A stretch of 64,000 bases of DNA. Source: Cupriavidus sp. IDO. GTDB lineage: Bacteria; Pseudomonadota; Gammaproteobacteria; Burkholderiales; Burkholderiaceae. The translations under genes were made by a program, and so were the position numbers. The stretch lies in NCBI RefSeq assembly GCF_000812465.1, contig NZ_JWMA01000181.1, positions 1 to 64,000 of the forward strand, given 5' to 3'. Of this stretch, positions 22,266-30,958 are shown piece after piece. The notes beneath the pieces were generated by a model. That model did not search any database. It was not told where the DNA came from and was given only the letters and a program-made list of their open reading frames with translations. Numbering within the stretch: position 1 is the stretch's first letter; each line of letters opens with the position of its first letter.

Positions 22266-24277
22266 CACTTGCCCTCCAGCAGCGCGCGGGCGGCATCAGC
22301 GACATGCGCCGGGGTCAGGCCGAAGTGCTGGTACAGCGCCTCGGCCGGGGCGGATTCGCCGAAGCTGTCGATGCCCAGCGCCACGCCGCCCTCGCCCACT
22401 ACGGCCCGCCAGAACCAGGTGGCGCCCGCCTCCACGCTGACGCGCGGCACGCCCGGCGGCAGCACCGTGTCCCGGTAGGCCGCTTCCTGCGCGTAGAACA
22501 GCTCGACGCAGGGCATGGACACCACGCGCGCGGCGATGCCGGACTCGGCGAGGTCAAGCGCCGCGCGCTGGGCGATCTCCACCTCGGAACCAGTCGCCAC
22601 CAGTACCACGCGCGGCGCCACGGTATCGCGCAACACATAGCCGCCGCGCGCGATGGCTGCGCGCTGGCCCGCGTCGCGTTCGAACGGTGTCAGCGCCTGC
22701 CGCGACAGCACCAGGCACGTGGGCCCATGCTCGCGCCGCAGCGCGGCCTGCCAGGCGTACGCGGTCTCGGCCCCGTCGCACGGGCGCCAGACCCGGTTGT
22801 TGGGGATCAGCCGCAGGCTGGCGGCGTGCTCGATTGGCTGGTGCGTAGGGCCATCCTCGCCCAGGCCGATGGAATCGTGCGTCAGCACGTGCACCACGCG
22901 CAGGCGCATCAGCGCCGCCATGCGGATGGCATTGCGCGAGTAGTCCGAGAAGGTCATGAAGGTGCCGCCGTAGGGGATCAGCCCCCCGTGCAGCGCAATA
23001 CCGTTCATCACCGCGGCCATGCCGAACTCACGCACGCCGTAGCTCACGTAGTTGCCGTGCCCGTCATGGTTGACCCATACCGATGCTTTCACGTTGGTCA
23101 GATTCGAACCGGTCAGGTCGGCCGAGCCGCCCAGCAACTCCGGCAAAGCCGGCGTCAGCGCCTCCAGGCAGAGCTGCGAAGCCTTGCGCGTGGCGATCTT
23201 GCCTTGCAGTGCCGAGGGCGCGTCCAGCAACGCCATCAGTTCCGCGTCGAAGCCTTGCGGCAGGCGGCCGTCGGTACGGCGCAGGAATTCCTCGGCCAGT
23301 TCCGGATGCGCGGCACGATAGCCGGCAAAGCGCGCCTCCCATTCGGCCTCGCGCGCGGCGCCCTGGGCGCGCGCGCACCAGGCGTCGGCCACGTCCGCCG
23401 GCACGGTGAAGGGCTCGGCCTCCCAGCCCAGCGCCTCGCGCATGGCAGCGATTTCCGGCGCGCCCAGCGGTGCGCCATGCACATCGTGCCCGCCGGCCTT
23501 GGCCGGCGCGCCGTTGCCGATCACGGTGCGGCAGCAGATCAGCGTGGGCCGCTCGCGCTCCGCCATTGCCGCCTGCAGCGCCGCGTCTACGGCCTGCGCG
23601 TCATGCCCGTCGACGCCGGCGATCACATGCCAGCCGTACGCGGCAAAGCGCTGCGGGGTATCGTCGGCAAACCAGCCGGAGACGTCGCCGTCGATGGAAA
23701 TGCCATTGTCGTCGTACAGGCAGATCAGCTTGCCCAGCCTGAGCGTGCCCGCCAGCGAACAGGCCTCGTGGCTGAGGCCCTCCATCAGGCAGCCATCGCC
23801 AAGGAAGACATAGGTGTGATGGTCGACGATGTCGAAGCCGGGCCGGTTGAAGGTGGCGGCCAGCAGCTTTTCCGCCAGCGCCATGCCGACGGCATTGGCC
23901 AGGCCCTGGCCCAGCGGCCCGGTGGTGGTTTCCACGCCGGGCGTCACGTCGACTTCCGGATGCCCCGGCGTGACCGAGTGCAGTTGGCGGAACTGGCGCA
24001 GCTGTGACATCGGCAGGTCGTAGCCGGTCAGATGCAGCAGCGCGTACTGCAGCATGGAAGCGTGGCCGTTGGACAGCACGAAGCGGTCACGGTCGGGCCA
24101 CGCCGGATTGGCCGGGTTGTGGCGCAGGTGGCGCCGCCACACGACCTCCGCCATCTCGGCCATGCCCATCGGTGCGCCGGGGTGGCCGGATTTGGCCAGC
24201 TCTACCGCGTCGGCGGCCAGGAAGCGCAGTGCGTTGGCGCAGCGCGCTGCGGAGTCGATGCGTTCGGGTGCGTTCAT
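22265..24277 (-). CDS. cbbT: Transketolase
   Basis: This 670-residue ThDP enzyme moves two-carbon units between sugar phosphates during ribulose-bisphosphate regeneration. The N-terminal GHPGAPMGMAEMAEVVW, the cofactor motif GDGCLMEGLSHEA and the pyrimidine-domain TFMTFSDYSRNAIRM with GLGEDGPTHQP are all present. Length is typical. It lies 9 bp downstream of cbbP and overlaps cbbZ by one base. Confidence 0.96.
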   Translation of the reverse strand: MNAPERIDSAARCANALRFLAADAVELAKSGHPGAPMGMAEMAEVVWRRHLRHNPANPAWPDRDRFVLSNGHASMLQYALLHLTGYDLPMSQLRQFRQLHSVTPGHPEVDVTPGVETTTGPLGQGLANAVGMALAEKLLAATFNRPGFDIVDHHTYVFLGDGCLMEGLSHEACSLAGTLRLGKLICLYDDNGISIDGDVSGWFADDTPQRFAAYGWHVIAGVDGHDAQAVDAALQAAMAERERPTLICCRTVIGNGAPAKAGGHDVHGAPLGAPEIAAMREALGWEAEPFTVPADVADAWCARAQGAAREAEWEARFAGYRAAHPELAEEFLRRTDGRLPQGFDAELMALLDAPSALQGKIATRKASQLCLEALTPALPELLGGSADLTGSNLTNVKASVWVNHDGHGNYVSYGVREFGMAAVMNGIALHGGLIPYGGTFMTFSDYSRNAIRMAALMRLRVVHVLTHDSIGLGEDGPTHQPIEHAASLRLIPNNRVWRPCDGAETAYAWQAALRREHGPTCLVLSRQALTPFERDAGQRAAIARGGYVLRDTVAPRVVLVATGSEVEIAQRAALDLAESGIAARVVSMPCVELFYAQEAAYRDTVLPPGVPRVSVEAGATWFWRAVVGEGGVALGIDSFGESAPAEALYQHFGLTPAHVADAARALLEGK

Positions 24278-24286
24278 CTCGCCTCC

Positions 24287-25165
24287 TTACAGGGTGGCGC
24301 GCTTGCGGCGCTCCATCATGCGCAGCACGAAGGGCGTGAAGATCAGCTGCATGGCCAGTTCCATCTTGCCGCCCGGCACCACGATGGTGTTGGCGCGCGA
24401 CATGAACGAGTCGTGGATCATGCTCAGCAGGTACTGGAAGTCGATGCCCTTCGGGTTGGCAAAGCGGATCACCACCATGCTTTCATCGGGCGCGGGGATC
24501 TCACGCGAGATGAAGGGGTTGGACGTGTCCACGCACGGCACGCGCTGGAAGTTCACATGCGTGCGCGAGAACTGCGGGCAGATGTAGTTCACGTAGTCCG
24601 GCATGCGGCGCAGGATGGTGTCGGTCACGGCCTCGGTCGAATAGCCACGCTGCTTCTTGTCGCGCCAGAGCTTCTGGATCCATTCCAGGTTGATGACCGG
24701 CACCACGCCGATCAGAAGGTTGGGATGCTGGGCGACATTGACCTCGTCGGTGACCACGCCGCCGTGAAGGCCCTCGTAGAACAGCAGGTCGGTGTCGGCC
24801 GGCAACGGCTCCCACGCGGTGAAGGTGCCAGGCTCCTGCCCGTATGGCGCCGCCTCCTCCACGCTGTGCAGGTAGTGCCGGTGCATGCCCGTGCCGGATT
24901 CCGCATAGGAGCGGAACAGGTTCTCCAGGTCGCCGAACAGGTTGTTCTCCGGGCCGAAGTGGCTGAAGTTCATATTGCCGGTGCGCTCGGCCTCGGCCAT
25001 CTTGACCTTCATCTCCGCACGGTCGAAGCGGTGGAAGCTGTCGCCTTCGATCACCACCGACTTCACGCCTTCACGGCGGAAGATGTTTTCAAAGGTACGG
25101 GTCACCGACGTGGTACCGGCGCCGGAAGAGCCGGTGATGGCGATGATGGGATAACGTTCTGACAT
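24287..25165 (-). CDS. cbbP: Phosphoribulokinase
   Basis: This 292-residue proteobacterial class I phosphoribulokinase makes ribulose-1,5-bisphosphate from ribulose-5-phosphate and ATP. It begins MSERYPIIAITGSSGAGTTS, containing the P-loop. FYEGLHGGVV (the Walker B-type catalytic region) and a C-terminal KRATL are normal for the short octameric form. A decayed copy of its central part lies at 14512-14672. It sits 11 bp after cbbF and 9 bp before cbbT. Confidence 0.96.
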   Translation of the reverse strand: MSERYPIIAITGSSGAGTTSVTRTFENIFRREGVKSVVIEGDSFHRFDRAEMKVKMAEAERTGNMNFSHFGPENNLFGDLENLFRSYAESGTGMHRHYLHSVEEAAPYGQEPGTFTAWEPLPADTDLLFYEGLHGGVVTDEVNVAQHPNLLIGVVPVINLEWIQKLWRDKKQRGYSTEAVTDTILRRMPDYVNYICPQFSRTHVNFQRVPCVDTSNPFISREIPAPDESMVVIRFANPKGIDFQYLLSMIHDSFMSRANTIVVPGGKMELAMQLIFTPFVLRMMERRKRATL

Positions 25166-25176
25166 GGCCAGGCACC

Positions 25177-26271
25177 TCAGGCAGACGCGCGGAACAGGCT
25201 GCGCTCGTTGAACAGGGGATTGGGAAGATCGGGTTCGGACTGGTCGGTGTGGTAGCCCTCGATCCGCTCCACCTCATTGCGCGAGCCGAAGATCACGCCG
25301 ATGCGCTGGTGCAGACCGTTCGGCGCGACCGACACCAGCGGCTGCCTGCCGGTGCTGGCGCGCCCGCCGGCCTGCTCCATCAGAAACGCGATCGGGTTGG
25401 CCTCGTAGAGCAGGCGCAGGCGGCCCGGCCTGGCGGGGTCCCTGGTGTCGCGCGGGTACATGAAGACGCCGCCACGCATCAGGATGCGGTGCGCCTCGGC
25501 CACCATCGACGCGATCCATCGCATGTTGAAATCCTTGCCGCGCGGCCCGCTCTTGCCGGCCATGCACTCCGAGATGTAGCGCGTGACCGGCGCTTCCCAG
25601 AAGCGGCTGTTCGAGGCGTTGATGGCGAATTCCTGGGTATCGGCCGGCACGGTCAGCCTGGGGTGCGTCAGGAAGAACTCGCCCAGGTTGGGATCGAGGG
25701 TGAAGCCGTTGACGCCATTGCCGACGGTCAGCACCAGCATCGTGGTAGGACCGTAGAGCGCGTAGCCGGCCGCCACCTGGGCCGTGCCCGGTTGCAGGAA
25801 GTCCTGCTCGGTGACGGTGTCGGCGCCTTCGGGCGCGCGCAGCACCGAGAAGATGCTGCCGACCGAGACGTTGACGTCAATGTTGGACGAGCCATCGAGC
25901 GGGTCGAACACCAGCAGGTATTTGCCGCGCGGGTAGCACGCGGGAATCTGGTACGGCGCCTCCATTTCCTCGGAGGCCATGCCGGCCAGGTAGCCGCCCC
26001 ACTCGTTGACGCGCAGGAAGGCCTCGTTGCTGAGCACGTCCAGCTTCTGCTGGATCTCGCCTTGCACATTGACGGCGGCGCCGCTGCCATCGTCGCTGCG
26101 GGCGCGGCCGTGCAGGCCGCCCAGCGCGCCGAAGGCCACCGCGCGCGCGATCTCCTTGCAGGCCATGGCCACGTTGAGGATCAGGCCGTTGAAGCCGCCG
26201 CTGGCGCTGGGATAGCGGCGGCGCTCCTCGATCAGGAACTGCGTCAGGGTCATCCGCTGGACTTCAGGCAT
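25177..26271 (-). CDS. cbbF: Fructose-1,6-bisphosphatase, class I
   Basis: This 364-residue enzyme dephosphorylates fructose-1,6-bisphosphate and, in Cbb versions, often sedoheptulose-1,7-bisphosphate. The metal site VFDPLDGSSNIDVNVSVGSI (about residues 115-135) is complete, and RWIASMVAEAHRILMRGGVF is the usual later block. I chose ATG 26271 because GAGGAG lies seven bases upstream; an in-frame ATG at 26289 would add six unconserved residues. It lies 52 bp downstream of cbbE and 11 bp upstream of cbbP. Confidence 0.95.
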   Translation of the reverse strand: MPEVQRMTLTQFLIEERRRYPSASGGFNGLILNVAMACKEIARAVAFGALGGLHGRARSDDGSGAAVNVQGEIQQKLDVLSNEAFLRVNEWGGYLAGMASEEMEAPYQIPACYPRGKYLLVFDPLDGSSNIDVNVSVGSIFSVLRAPEGADTVTEQDFLQPGTAQVAAGYALYGPTTMLVLTVGNGVNGFTLDPNLGEFFLTHPRLTVPADTQEFAINASNSRFWEAPVTRYISECMAGKSGPRGKDFNMRWIASMVAEAHRILMRGGVFMYPRDTRDPARPGRLRLLYEANPIAFLMEQAGGRASTGRQPLVSVAPNGLHQRIGVIFGSRNEVERIEGYHTDQSEPDLPNPLFNERSLFRASA

Positions 26272-26323
26272 GACAGGTCTCCTCTTCAATTGCTATGTGT
26301 TCTTGTGTTGGCGCCGGTGCGGG

Positions 26324-27034
26324 CTAGGTAATGGTTGCCGCCTGGCGCAGGCGGCGCAGGATGTCCCAGTAGCCGCCGTCGGCATCCGGCGCGCCGAACA
26401 CCGCGCTGCCGGCAACAAAGGTGTCCGCGCCCGCGCGGGCGATGTCGGCAATGTTGTCGGCCTTGACGCCGCCATCGATCTCCAGCCAGACCGGACGCCC
26501 GCCGGCCGCCACCTGGCGGTCGATGCGCGCGCGCACCTGGCGCAGCTTGTCGAGCACGCCGGGGATGAACGCCTGGCCGCCGAAGCCCGGATTCACGCTC
26601 ATCAGCAGCACCAGGTCGAGCTTGTCGAGCGTATGGTCCAGCCAGCCCAGCGGCGTGGCCGGGTTCAGCACCAGGCCGGCCTTGCAGCCGTGGTCGTGGA
26701 TCAGGCCGATGGTGCGGTCGACATGCCGGCTCGCCTCCGGATGGAAGCTGATGATGCCGGCGCCCGCCCTGGCGAACATCGGGATCAGCGCATCGACCGG
26801 CTCCACCATCAGGTGCACGTCGATGGGAATCGAGACCAGCGGCCGGATCGCCTCGCACACCAGCGGGCCGATGGTCAGGTTGGGCACGTAGTGGTTGTCC
26901 ATCACGTCGAAGTGCACCAGGTCCGCGCCCGCCGCCTCGACCGCGCATACCTCTTCGCCCAGGCGCGCGAAATCGGCCGACAGGATGGATGGGGCCAGGC
27001 GGATGACGCTGGTGTCCCGGTCGGTGGTGTGCAT
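26324..27034 (-). CDS. cbbE: Ribulose-phosphate 3-epimerase
   Basis: This 236-residue TIM-barrel enzyme interconverts ribulose-5-phosphate and xylulose-5-phosphate. It shows LAPSILSADFARLG, the metal-binding VHFDVMDNHYVPNLTIGP, VHLMVEP, MSVNPGFGGQ and LEIDGGVK in the standard order. It starts one base after the cbbY stop region and belongs to the pentose rearrangement part of the operon. Confidence 0.96.
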   Translation of the reverse strand: MHTTDRDTSVIRLAPSILSADFARLGEEVCAVEAAGADLVHFDVMDNHYVPNLTIGPLVCEAIRPLVSIPIDVHLMVEPVDALIPMFARAGAGIISFHPEASRHVDRTIGLIHDHGCKAGLVLNPATPLGWLDHTLDKLDLVLLMSVNPGFGGQAFIPGVLDKLRQVRARIDRQVAAGGRPVWLEIDGGVKADNIADIARAGADTFVAGSAVFGAPDADGGYWDILRRLRQAATIT

Positions 27035-27035
27035 G

Positions 27036-27800
27036 TCAGTGCCCCTCGAAAAGGTTGCCGGTATGCCAGCGGCTCAGCGCGGCGAGGTCGGCCCAGCGGT
27101 GGTCCGCGCCGAGCAGGTGCCTGGGCATGGGTTCGCCGGGATCGCCAAGGTGCGGCAGCACCAGCAGCGCGCCGTCGAAGCGGTCGTGCGCGCTATAGGC
27201 GGTGGGCGTGACCACGGTGGGGATGCCGGCCGCCTGCGCGGCGCGCAGCCCGTTCTCCGAATCCTCGATGGCCAGGCAAGCGCCGGCCTCCAGGCCGAGC
27301 CGGTCCAGCACGGCCAGGTAAACATCGGGCGCCGGCTTCTTGATCGCGGTGGTGCCGGCGTCGCAGATGGCGGCAAAGCGCCGGCGCCAGTCCGCGCCAA
27401 GGGGCGCCTGCAGCAGCGCGTCGAGATTCGCCGGCGTGGTCGTGGTGGCAATGGCGAGCGGCATGCCGGCCTGCCCTGCCTCGGCGATCAGGCGCGCGAT
27501 GCCCGGGCGCAGGGGCAGGCCGCCCGCACCCACGCGCTCGGCATAGTGGCGCGTCTTGATGGCGTGCACGGCGTCGATCGTTTCCTTGACCTTGCACCCG
27601 CGGGCTTCTTCCGGGTCGACCATGCGCCAGTAATGCATCAGGCGTTCCTTGCCTCCGGCCACCTTGAGCAGGCGCGTGTAGAGGGCCTCATCCCAGCACC
27701 AGTCGAGGCCGACTTCGGCAAAGGCGGCATTGAAGGCCTGGAGGTGGGCGGTCTCGGTATCGGCAAGCGTGCCGTCGACATCGAAGATCAGGGCTTTCAT
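27036..27800 (-). CDS. cbbY: CbbY HAD-family sugar bisphosphate phosphatase
   Basis: This 254-residue HAD phosphatase has motif I IFDVDGTLADTE, motif II ATTTTPAN, the KKPAPDVYL lysine motif and IEDSENGLRAA as motif IV. CbbY proteins dephosphorylate xylulose-1,5-bisphosphate, a misfire product that inhibits Rubisco, and so protect the enzyme together with CbbX. It lies three bases after cbbX and just before cbbE, the standard position. Confidence 0.94.
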   Translation of the reverse strand: MKALIFDVDGTLADTETAHLQAFNAAFAEVGLDWCWDEALYTRLLKVAGGKERLMHYWRMVDPEEARGCKVKETIDAVHAIKTRHYAERVGAGGLPLRPGIARLIAEAGQAGMPLAIATTTTPANLDALLQAPLGADWRRRFAAICDAGTTAIKKPAPDVYLAVLDRLGLEAGACLAIEDSENGLRAAQAAGIPTVVTPTAYSAHDRFDGALLVLPHLGDPGEPMPRHLLGADHRWADLAALSRWHTGNLFEGH

Positions 27801-27803
27801 GGC

Positions 27804-28727
27804 TTACTCCGCGGCCGCGGCCTGCGAGAACACGCGGCTGGCGAGCAGGTCGCCGGCCGTGATGGTGGTCAGGGCACGGTCGTCAATCACCGTGCCGGGA
27901 TCGTCGAGCAGGCGCGAGGCATGGCGCAGCCGGGCCCGGTCCAGCGCATTGCGCACGCTGCGGGCATTGGCGAAATGCGGCTGCGCCATACGCCGGGCCA
28001 GGTAGTCGGCAAATACCGCCCGGCTTTCGTCGTCGAAGCGGTACTGCATCTCGGCCAGCATGAGATCCGCGATCTGGCGCAGCTCCTCGAGCTGGTAGTC
28101 GGGGAAATCGATATGGTGGGCAACGCGCGACGACATGCCCGGATTGGATTCGAAGAAGCGGTCCATGCGGTCCTTGTAGCCGGCCAGGATCACCACCAGG
28201 TCTTCGCGGTTGTTCTCCATCACCTGCAGCAGGATCTCGATCGCCTCCTGGCCGTAGTCGCGCTCGTTCTCCGGGCGGTAGAGGTAGTAGGCCTCGTCGA
28301 TGAAGAGCACCCCGCCCATGGCCTTCTTCAGGATCTCCTTGGTCTTGGGCGCGGTATGGCCGATGTACTGGCCGACCAGGTCGTCGCGTGTGACGGCCAC
28401 CAGATGGCCGCGGCGCACGTAGCCGAGCTGGTGCAGGATCTGCGCCATGCGCATCGCCACGGTGGTCTTGCCGGTGCCGGGATTGCCGGTGAAACACATA
28501 TGCAGGCTGGGCGCTCCCGCGCTGAAGCCGCGCGCGGCGCGCAGCTTGTCCACCAGCAGCAGCGCAGCGATATCGCGGATGCGCGCCTTTACCGGCTTCA
28601 GCCCGATCAGCTCGCGGTCAAGCTGGGCCAGCAGCTCGGTGATGCCCGAGCTGGACAGCGATTCGGCCAGCGATCCGGGCAACGCAGCAGGCGGCTGCAG
28701 CGGTGCGGTCGTTTCAGGTGCGGACAT
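27804..28727 (-). CDS. cbbX: CbbX red-type Rubisco activase (AAA+)
   Basis: This 307-residue AAA+ ATPase releases inhibitory sugar phosphates from form I red-type Rubisco by pulling on the extended C-terminus of CbbL. Walker A is GNPGTGKTT (81-89), Walker B is LFIDEAYYLY (about 141-150), and the pore region LVGQYIGHTAPKT and sensor-2 segment are present. The family needs RuBP for hexamer formation. It lies 146 bp after cbbS; that gap holds GC-rich hairpins that may reduce read-through from cbbLS. Confidence 0.95.
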   Translation of the reverse strand: MSAPETTAPLQPPAALPGSLAESLSSSGITELLAQLDRELIGLKPVKARIRDIAALLLVDKLRAARGFSAGAPSLHMCFTGNPGTGKTTVAMRMAQILHQLGYVRRGHLVAVTRDDLVGQYIGHTAPKTKEILKKAMGGVLFIDEAYYLYRPENERDYGQEAIEILLQVMENNREDLVVILAGYKDRMDRFFESNPGMSSRVAHHIDFPDYQLEELRQIADLMLAEMQYRFDDESRAVFADYLARRMAQPHFANARSVRNALDRARLRHASRLLDDPGTVIDDRALTTITAGDLLASRVFSQAAAAE

Positions 28728-28832
28728 GGCAGGCTCCGTACGTGTCTATCGGTTCGATGAAATCGAGGCGCGGTTCCCCCCGCCGCGCGGCCTGGCGGCA
28801 GCACAACCGTGGGATGGAACAGTCAGGGAATG

Positions 28833-28867
28833 GCCGGCTGCAGTGCCCTGCGCGCCGGCTCAGCCGG
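28833..28867 (-). promoter_or_regulatory. Intercistronic hairpins between cbbS and cbbX
   Basis: Two GCCGGC arms (28833-28838 and 28854-28859) and an overlapping CCGGCTCAGCCGG palindrome (28855-28867) lie just after the cbbS stop. No T-run follows. In C. necator partial termination after cbbS is known to lower expression of the distal genes; these hairpins are the obvious candidates here. Confidence 0.45.
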
Positions 28868-28873
28868 TTCCGC

Positions 28874-29293
28874 TCAGTAGCGGCTACCCTCGGGCCGCGC
28901 CTGCACGGCGTAGCTCTCGATCGAGTAGCGCATGGTGCGGCCGGGCTCTTCCTGACGAACCAGGCGGAAGCCGGGCTCGTCGGCGGGCCGGTTGACGATG
29001 AACGACATCACCACCGACTCCACCGTATGCGTCGAATCAAAGGCCGTGACGCGGATGTAGTGGTTGGGGAAGGTGCTGCGAGCGTTGTTGATTTCCATCA
29101 GGATGCCGGCCGCGTCGCGCAGGTCGAACATCGGCAGGCCGAACATCTCCCAGTACGTGTTGCGCGGATGCGGGTCGTCGGTGTATTCGATGCCGACCGC
29201 CCAGCCCCTGCCCAGGCAATATTCGAGCTGTTTGGTGATCTGCTCGTCGGTGAGGTCGGGCAGGAAAGAGAAAGTGCCTTGAGTGATGCGCAT
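28874..29293 (-). CDS. cbbS: Rubisco small subunit, form I red type
   Basis: This 139-residue small subunit begins MRITQGTFSFLPDLTDEQI and has the long C-terminal extension (from about residue 110) that builds the beta-hairpin barrel in red-type enzymes. EYTDDPHPRNTYWEMFGLP is the conserved central block. AGAGGACATC precedes the ATG. It lies 42 bp after cbbL, and with it forms the L8S8 holoenzyme. Confidence 0.96.
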   Translation of the reverse strand: MRITQGTFSFLPDLTDEQITKQLEYCLGRGWAVGIEYTDDPHPRNTYWEMFGLPMFDLRDAAGILMEINNARSTFPNHYIRVTAFDSTHTVESVVMSFIVNRPADEPGFRLVRQEEPGRTMRYSIESYAVQARPEGSRY

Positions 29294-29335
29294 GATGTCC
29301 TCTCGTTCTGTGGGTTCGCTGTGGCAGCGTCAGGC

Positions 29336-30796
29336 TCAGGCCACCGAAGCGGTGGGCACGAAGTCCGAGGTGTCGGTCGGCGTGTAGTTGAAGGTGATGT
29401 CGCCCCAGGTATCGAGCGCCGCCCGCAGCGGACCGCACCAGCGCGCGGCGTCGCGCAGGATTTCCGGCCCTTCGTTGAGGATGTCGCGGCCTTCGTTGCG
29501 CGCCAGCACCATCGCTTCCAGCGCCACACGGTTGGCGGTGGCGCCGGCCTGGATCCCTTGCGGATGGCCAATGGTGCCGCCGCCGAACTGCAGCACCACG
29601 TCGTCGCCAAACAGGTGGATCAGCTGGTGCATCTGGCCGGCGTGGATGCCACCCGAGGCCACCGGCATCACCTTGCGCAGCGAAGCCCAGTCCTGGTCGA
29701 AGAAGAGCCCGCGCGTCAGGTCGGTATGGGTGTAGGCATCGCGGCAGACGTTGTAATAGCCCTGCACAGTGAGCGGATCGCCTTCCAGCTTGCCCACAGC
29801 GGTGCCGGTGTGCATGTGGTCGACGCCGGCCAGGCGCAGCCATTTGGCGATCACGCGGAAGGACACGCCGTGGTTCTTCTGCCGCGTGTAGGTGCCATGG
29901 CCCGCGCGGTGCAGGTGCAGGATCATGTCGTTCTGGCGGCACCAGTTGCTCATCGACTGGATGCAGGTCCAGCCGACGATCAGGTCGATCATGATGATGA
30001 CCGAGCCCAGCGACTTGGCGAACTCCGCGCGCCGGTACATCTCTTCCATGGTGCCGGCGGTCACGTTCAGGTAGCTGCCCTTGACCTCGCCGGTGGCGGC
30101 CGAGGCCTTGTTGACCGCGTCCATCACGAAGAGGAAGCGGTCGCGCCAGTGCATGAAGGGTTGCGAGTTGATGTTCTCGTCGTCCTTCATGAAGTCCAGC
30201 CCGCCCTTCAGGCCCTCGTACACCACGCGGCCGTAGTTGCGGCCCGACAGGCCCAGCTTGGGCTTGGTGGTGGCGCCCAGCAGCGGGCGGCCGAACTTGT
30301 CCAGCCGCTCGCGCTCGACGATGATGCCGGTCGACGGGCCGGCGAAGGTCTTGACGTAGGCGACGGGGAAGCGCATGTCTTCCAGGCGGGCCGCCTTGAT
30401 CGGCTTGAAGCTGAATACGTTGCCGATGATCGAGGCGGTCAGGTTGGCGATCGAGCCTTCCTCGAACAGCGACAGGTCGTAGGCGACGTAGCAGAAGAAC
30501 TGCTCGGGGTTGTTGGGCACCGGATCGACCCGGTAAGCCTTGGCGCGGTACATGTCGCAGGCGGTCAGGCGGTCGGTCCAGACCACCGTCCAGGTGGCGG
30601 TGGAGGATTCGCCGGCCACCGCGGCGGCGGCCTCGACCGGGTCCACGCCGTCCTGCGGCGTGATGCGGAACAGCGCCAGCAGGTCGGTGTCCTTGGGCAC
30701 GTAGTCAGAGTCCCAGTACCCCATTTCCTTGTACTTCATGACGCCGGCGTCGTAGCGCTTGCGCGGCTTGGCTTGCATCGTCTCAGGTGCGTTCAT
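29336..30796 (-). CDS. cbbL: Rubisco large subunit, form I red type
   Basis: This 486-residue large subunit carboxylates ribulose-1,5-bisphosphate. The active-site Lys178 lies in GATTKPKLG and the carbamylated Lys204 in DFMKDDENIN. The loop-6 region GKLEGDP and the HRAGHGTY block are intact. The C-terminal extension serves CbbX. ATG 30796 with GGGAGAC upstream gives the usual length; an upstream in-frame ATG (30862) lies inside the -10 region and is not used. It is the first gene of the operon, divergent from cbbR. Confidence 0.98.
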   Translation of the reverse strand: MNAPETMQAKPRKRYDAGVMKYKEMGYWDSDYVPKDTDLLALFRITPQDGVDPVEAAAAVAGESSTATWTVVWTDRLTACDMYRAKAYRVDPVPNNPEQFFCYVAYDLSLFEEGSIANLTASIIGNVFSFKPIKAARLEDMRFPVAYVKTFAGPSTGIIVERERLDKFGRPLLGATTKPKLGLSGRNYGRVVYEGLKGGLDFMKDDENINSQPFMHWRDRFLFVMDAVNKASAATGEVKGSYLNVTAGTMEEMYRRAEFAKSLGSVIIMIDLIVGWTCIQSMSNWCRQNDMILHLHRAGHGTYTRQKNHGVSFRVIAKWLRLAGVDHMHTGTAVGKLEGDPLTVQGYYNVCRDAYTHTDLTRGLFFDQDWASLRKVMPVASGGIHAGQMHQLIHLFGDDVVLQFGGGTIGHPQGIQAGATANRVALEAMVLARNEGRDILNEGPEILRDAARWCGPLRAALDTWGDITFNYTPTDTSDFVPTASVA

Positions 30797-30841
30797 GCTT
30801 GTCTCCCTTGCGTGGATTGGCGGCGTGGCTGCGTTGTTGGA

Positions 30842-30870
30842 AAGATAATCGCCGACCCACATAAGGTAAA
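30842..30870 (-). promoter_or_regulatory. cbb operon sigma-70-type promoter
   Basis: On the minus strand TTTACC (30870-30865) and TATCTT (30847-30842) are separated by exactly 17 bases. Transcription would begin near 30835, about 40 bases before the cbbL ATG. It lies directly downstream of the putative CbbR sites. Confidence 0.65.
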
Positions 30871-30907
30871 TTCAGATATTCTTAGCCCCTGTATAAGGAA
30901 TCCCTTA
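30862..30907. promoter_or_regulatory. Putative CbbR operator
   Basis: The divergent region contains TAAGG at 30862-30866 and the dyad TAAGGAATCCCTTA at 30894-30907, with further TNA-type half-sites between. LysR-type CbbR binds such TNA-N7-TNA arrays between cbbR and cbbL in related bacteria. The extent is inferred. Confidence 0.55.
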
Positions 30908-30958
30908 AGTGCGCACCAGGCCGCACATCATGGGACCCGCTAAAGCCGCCCCACTGCC

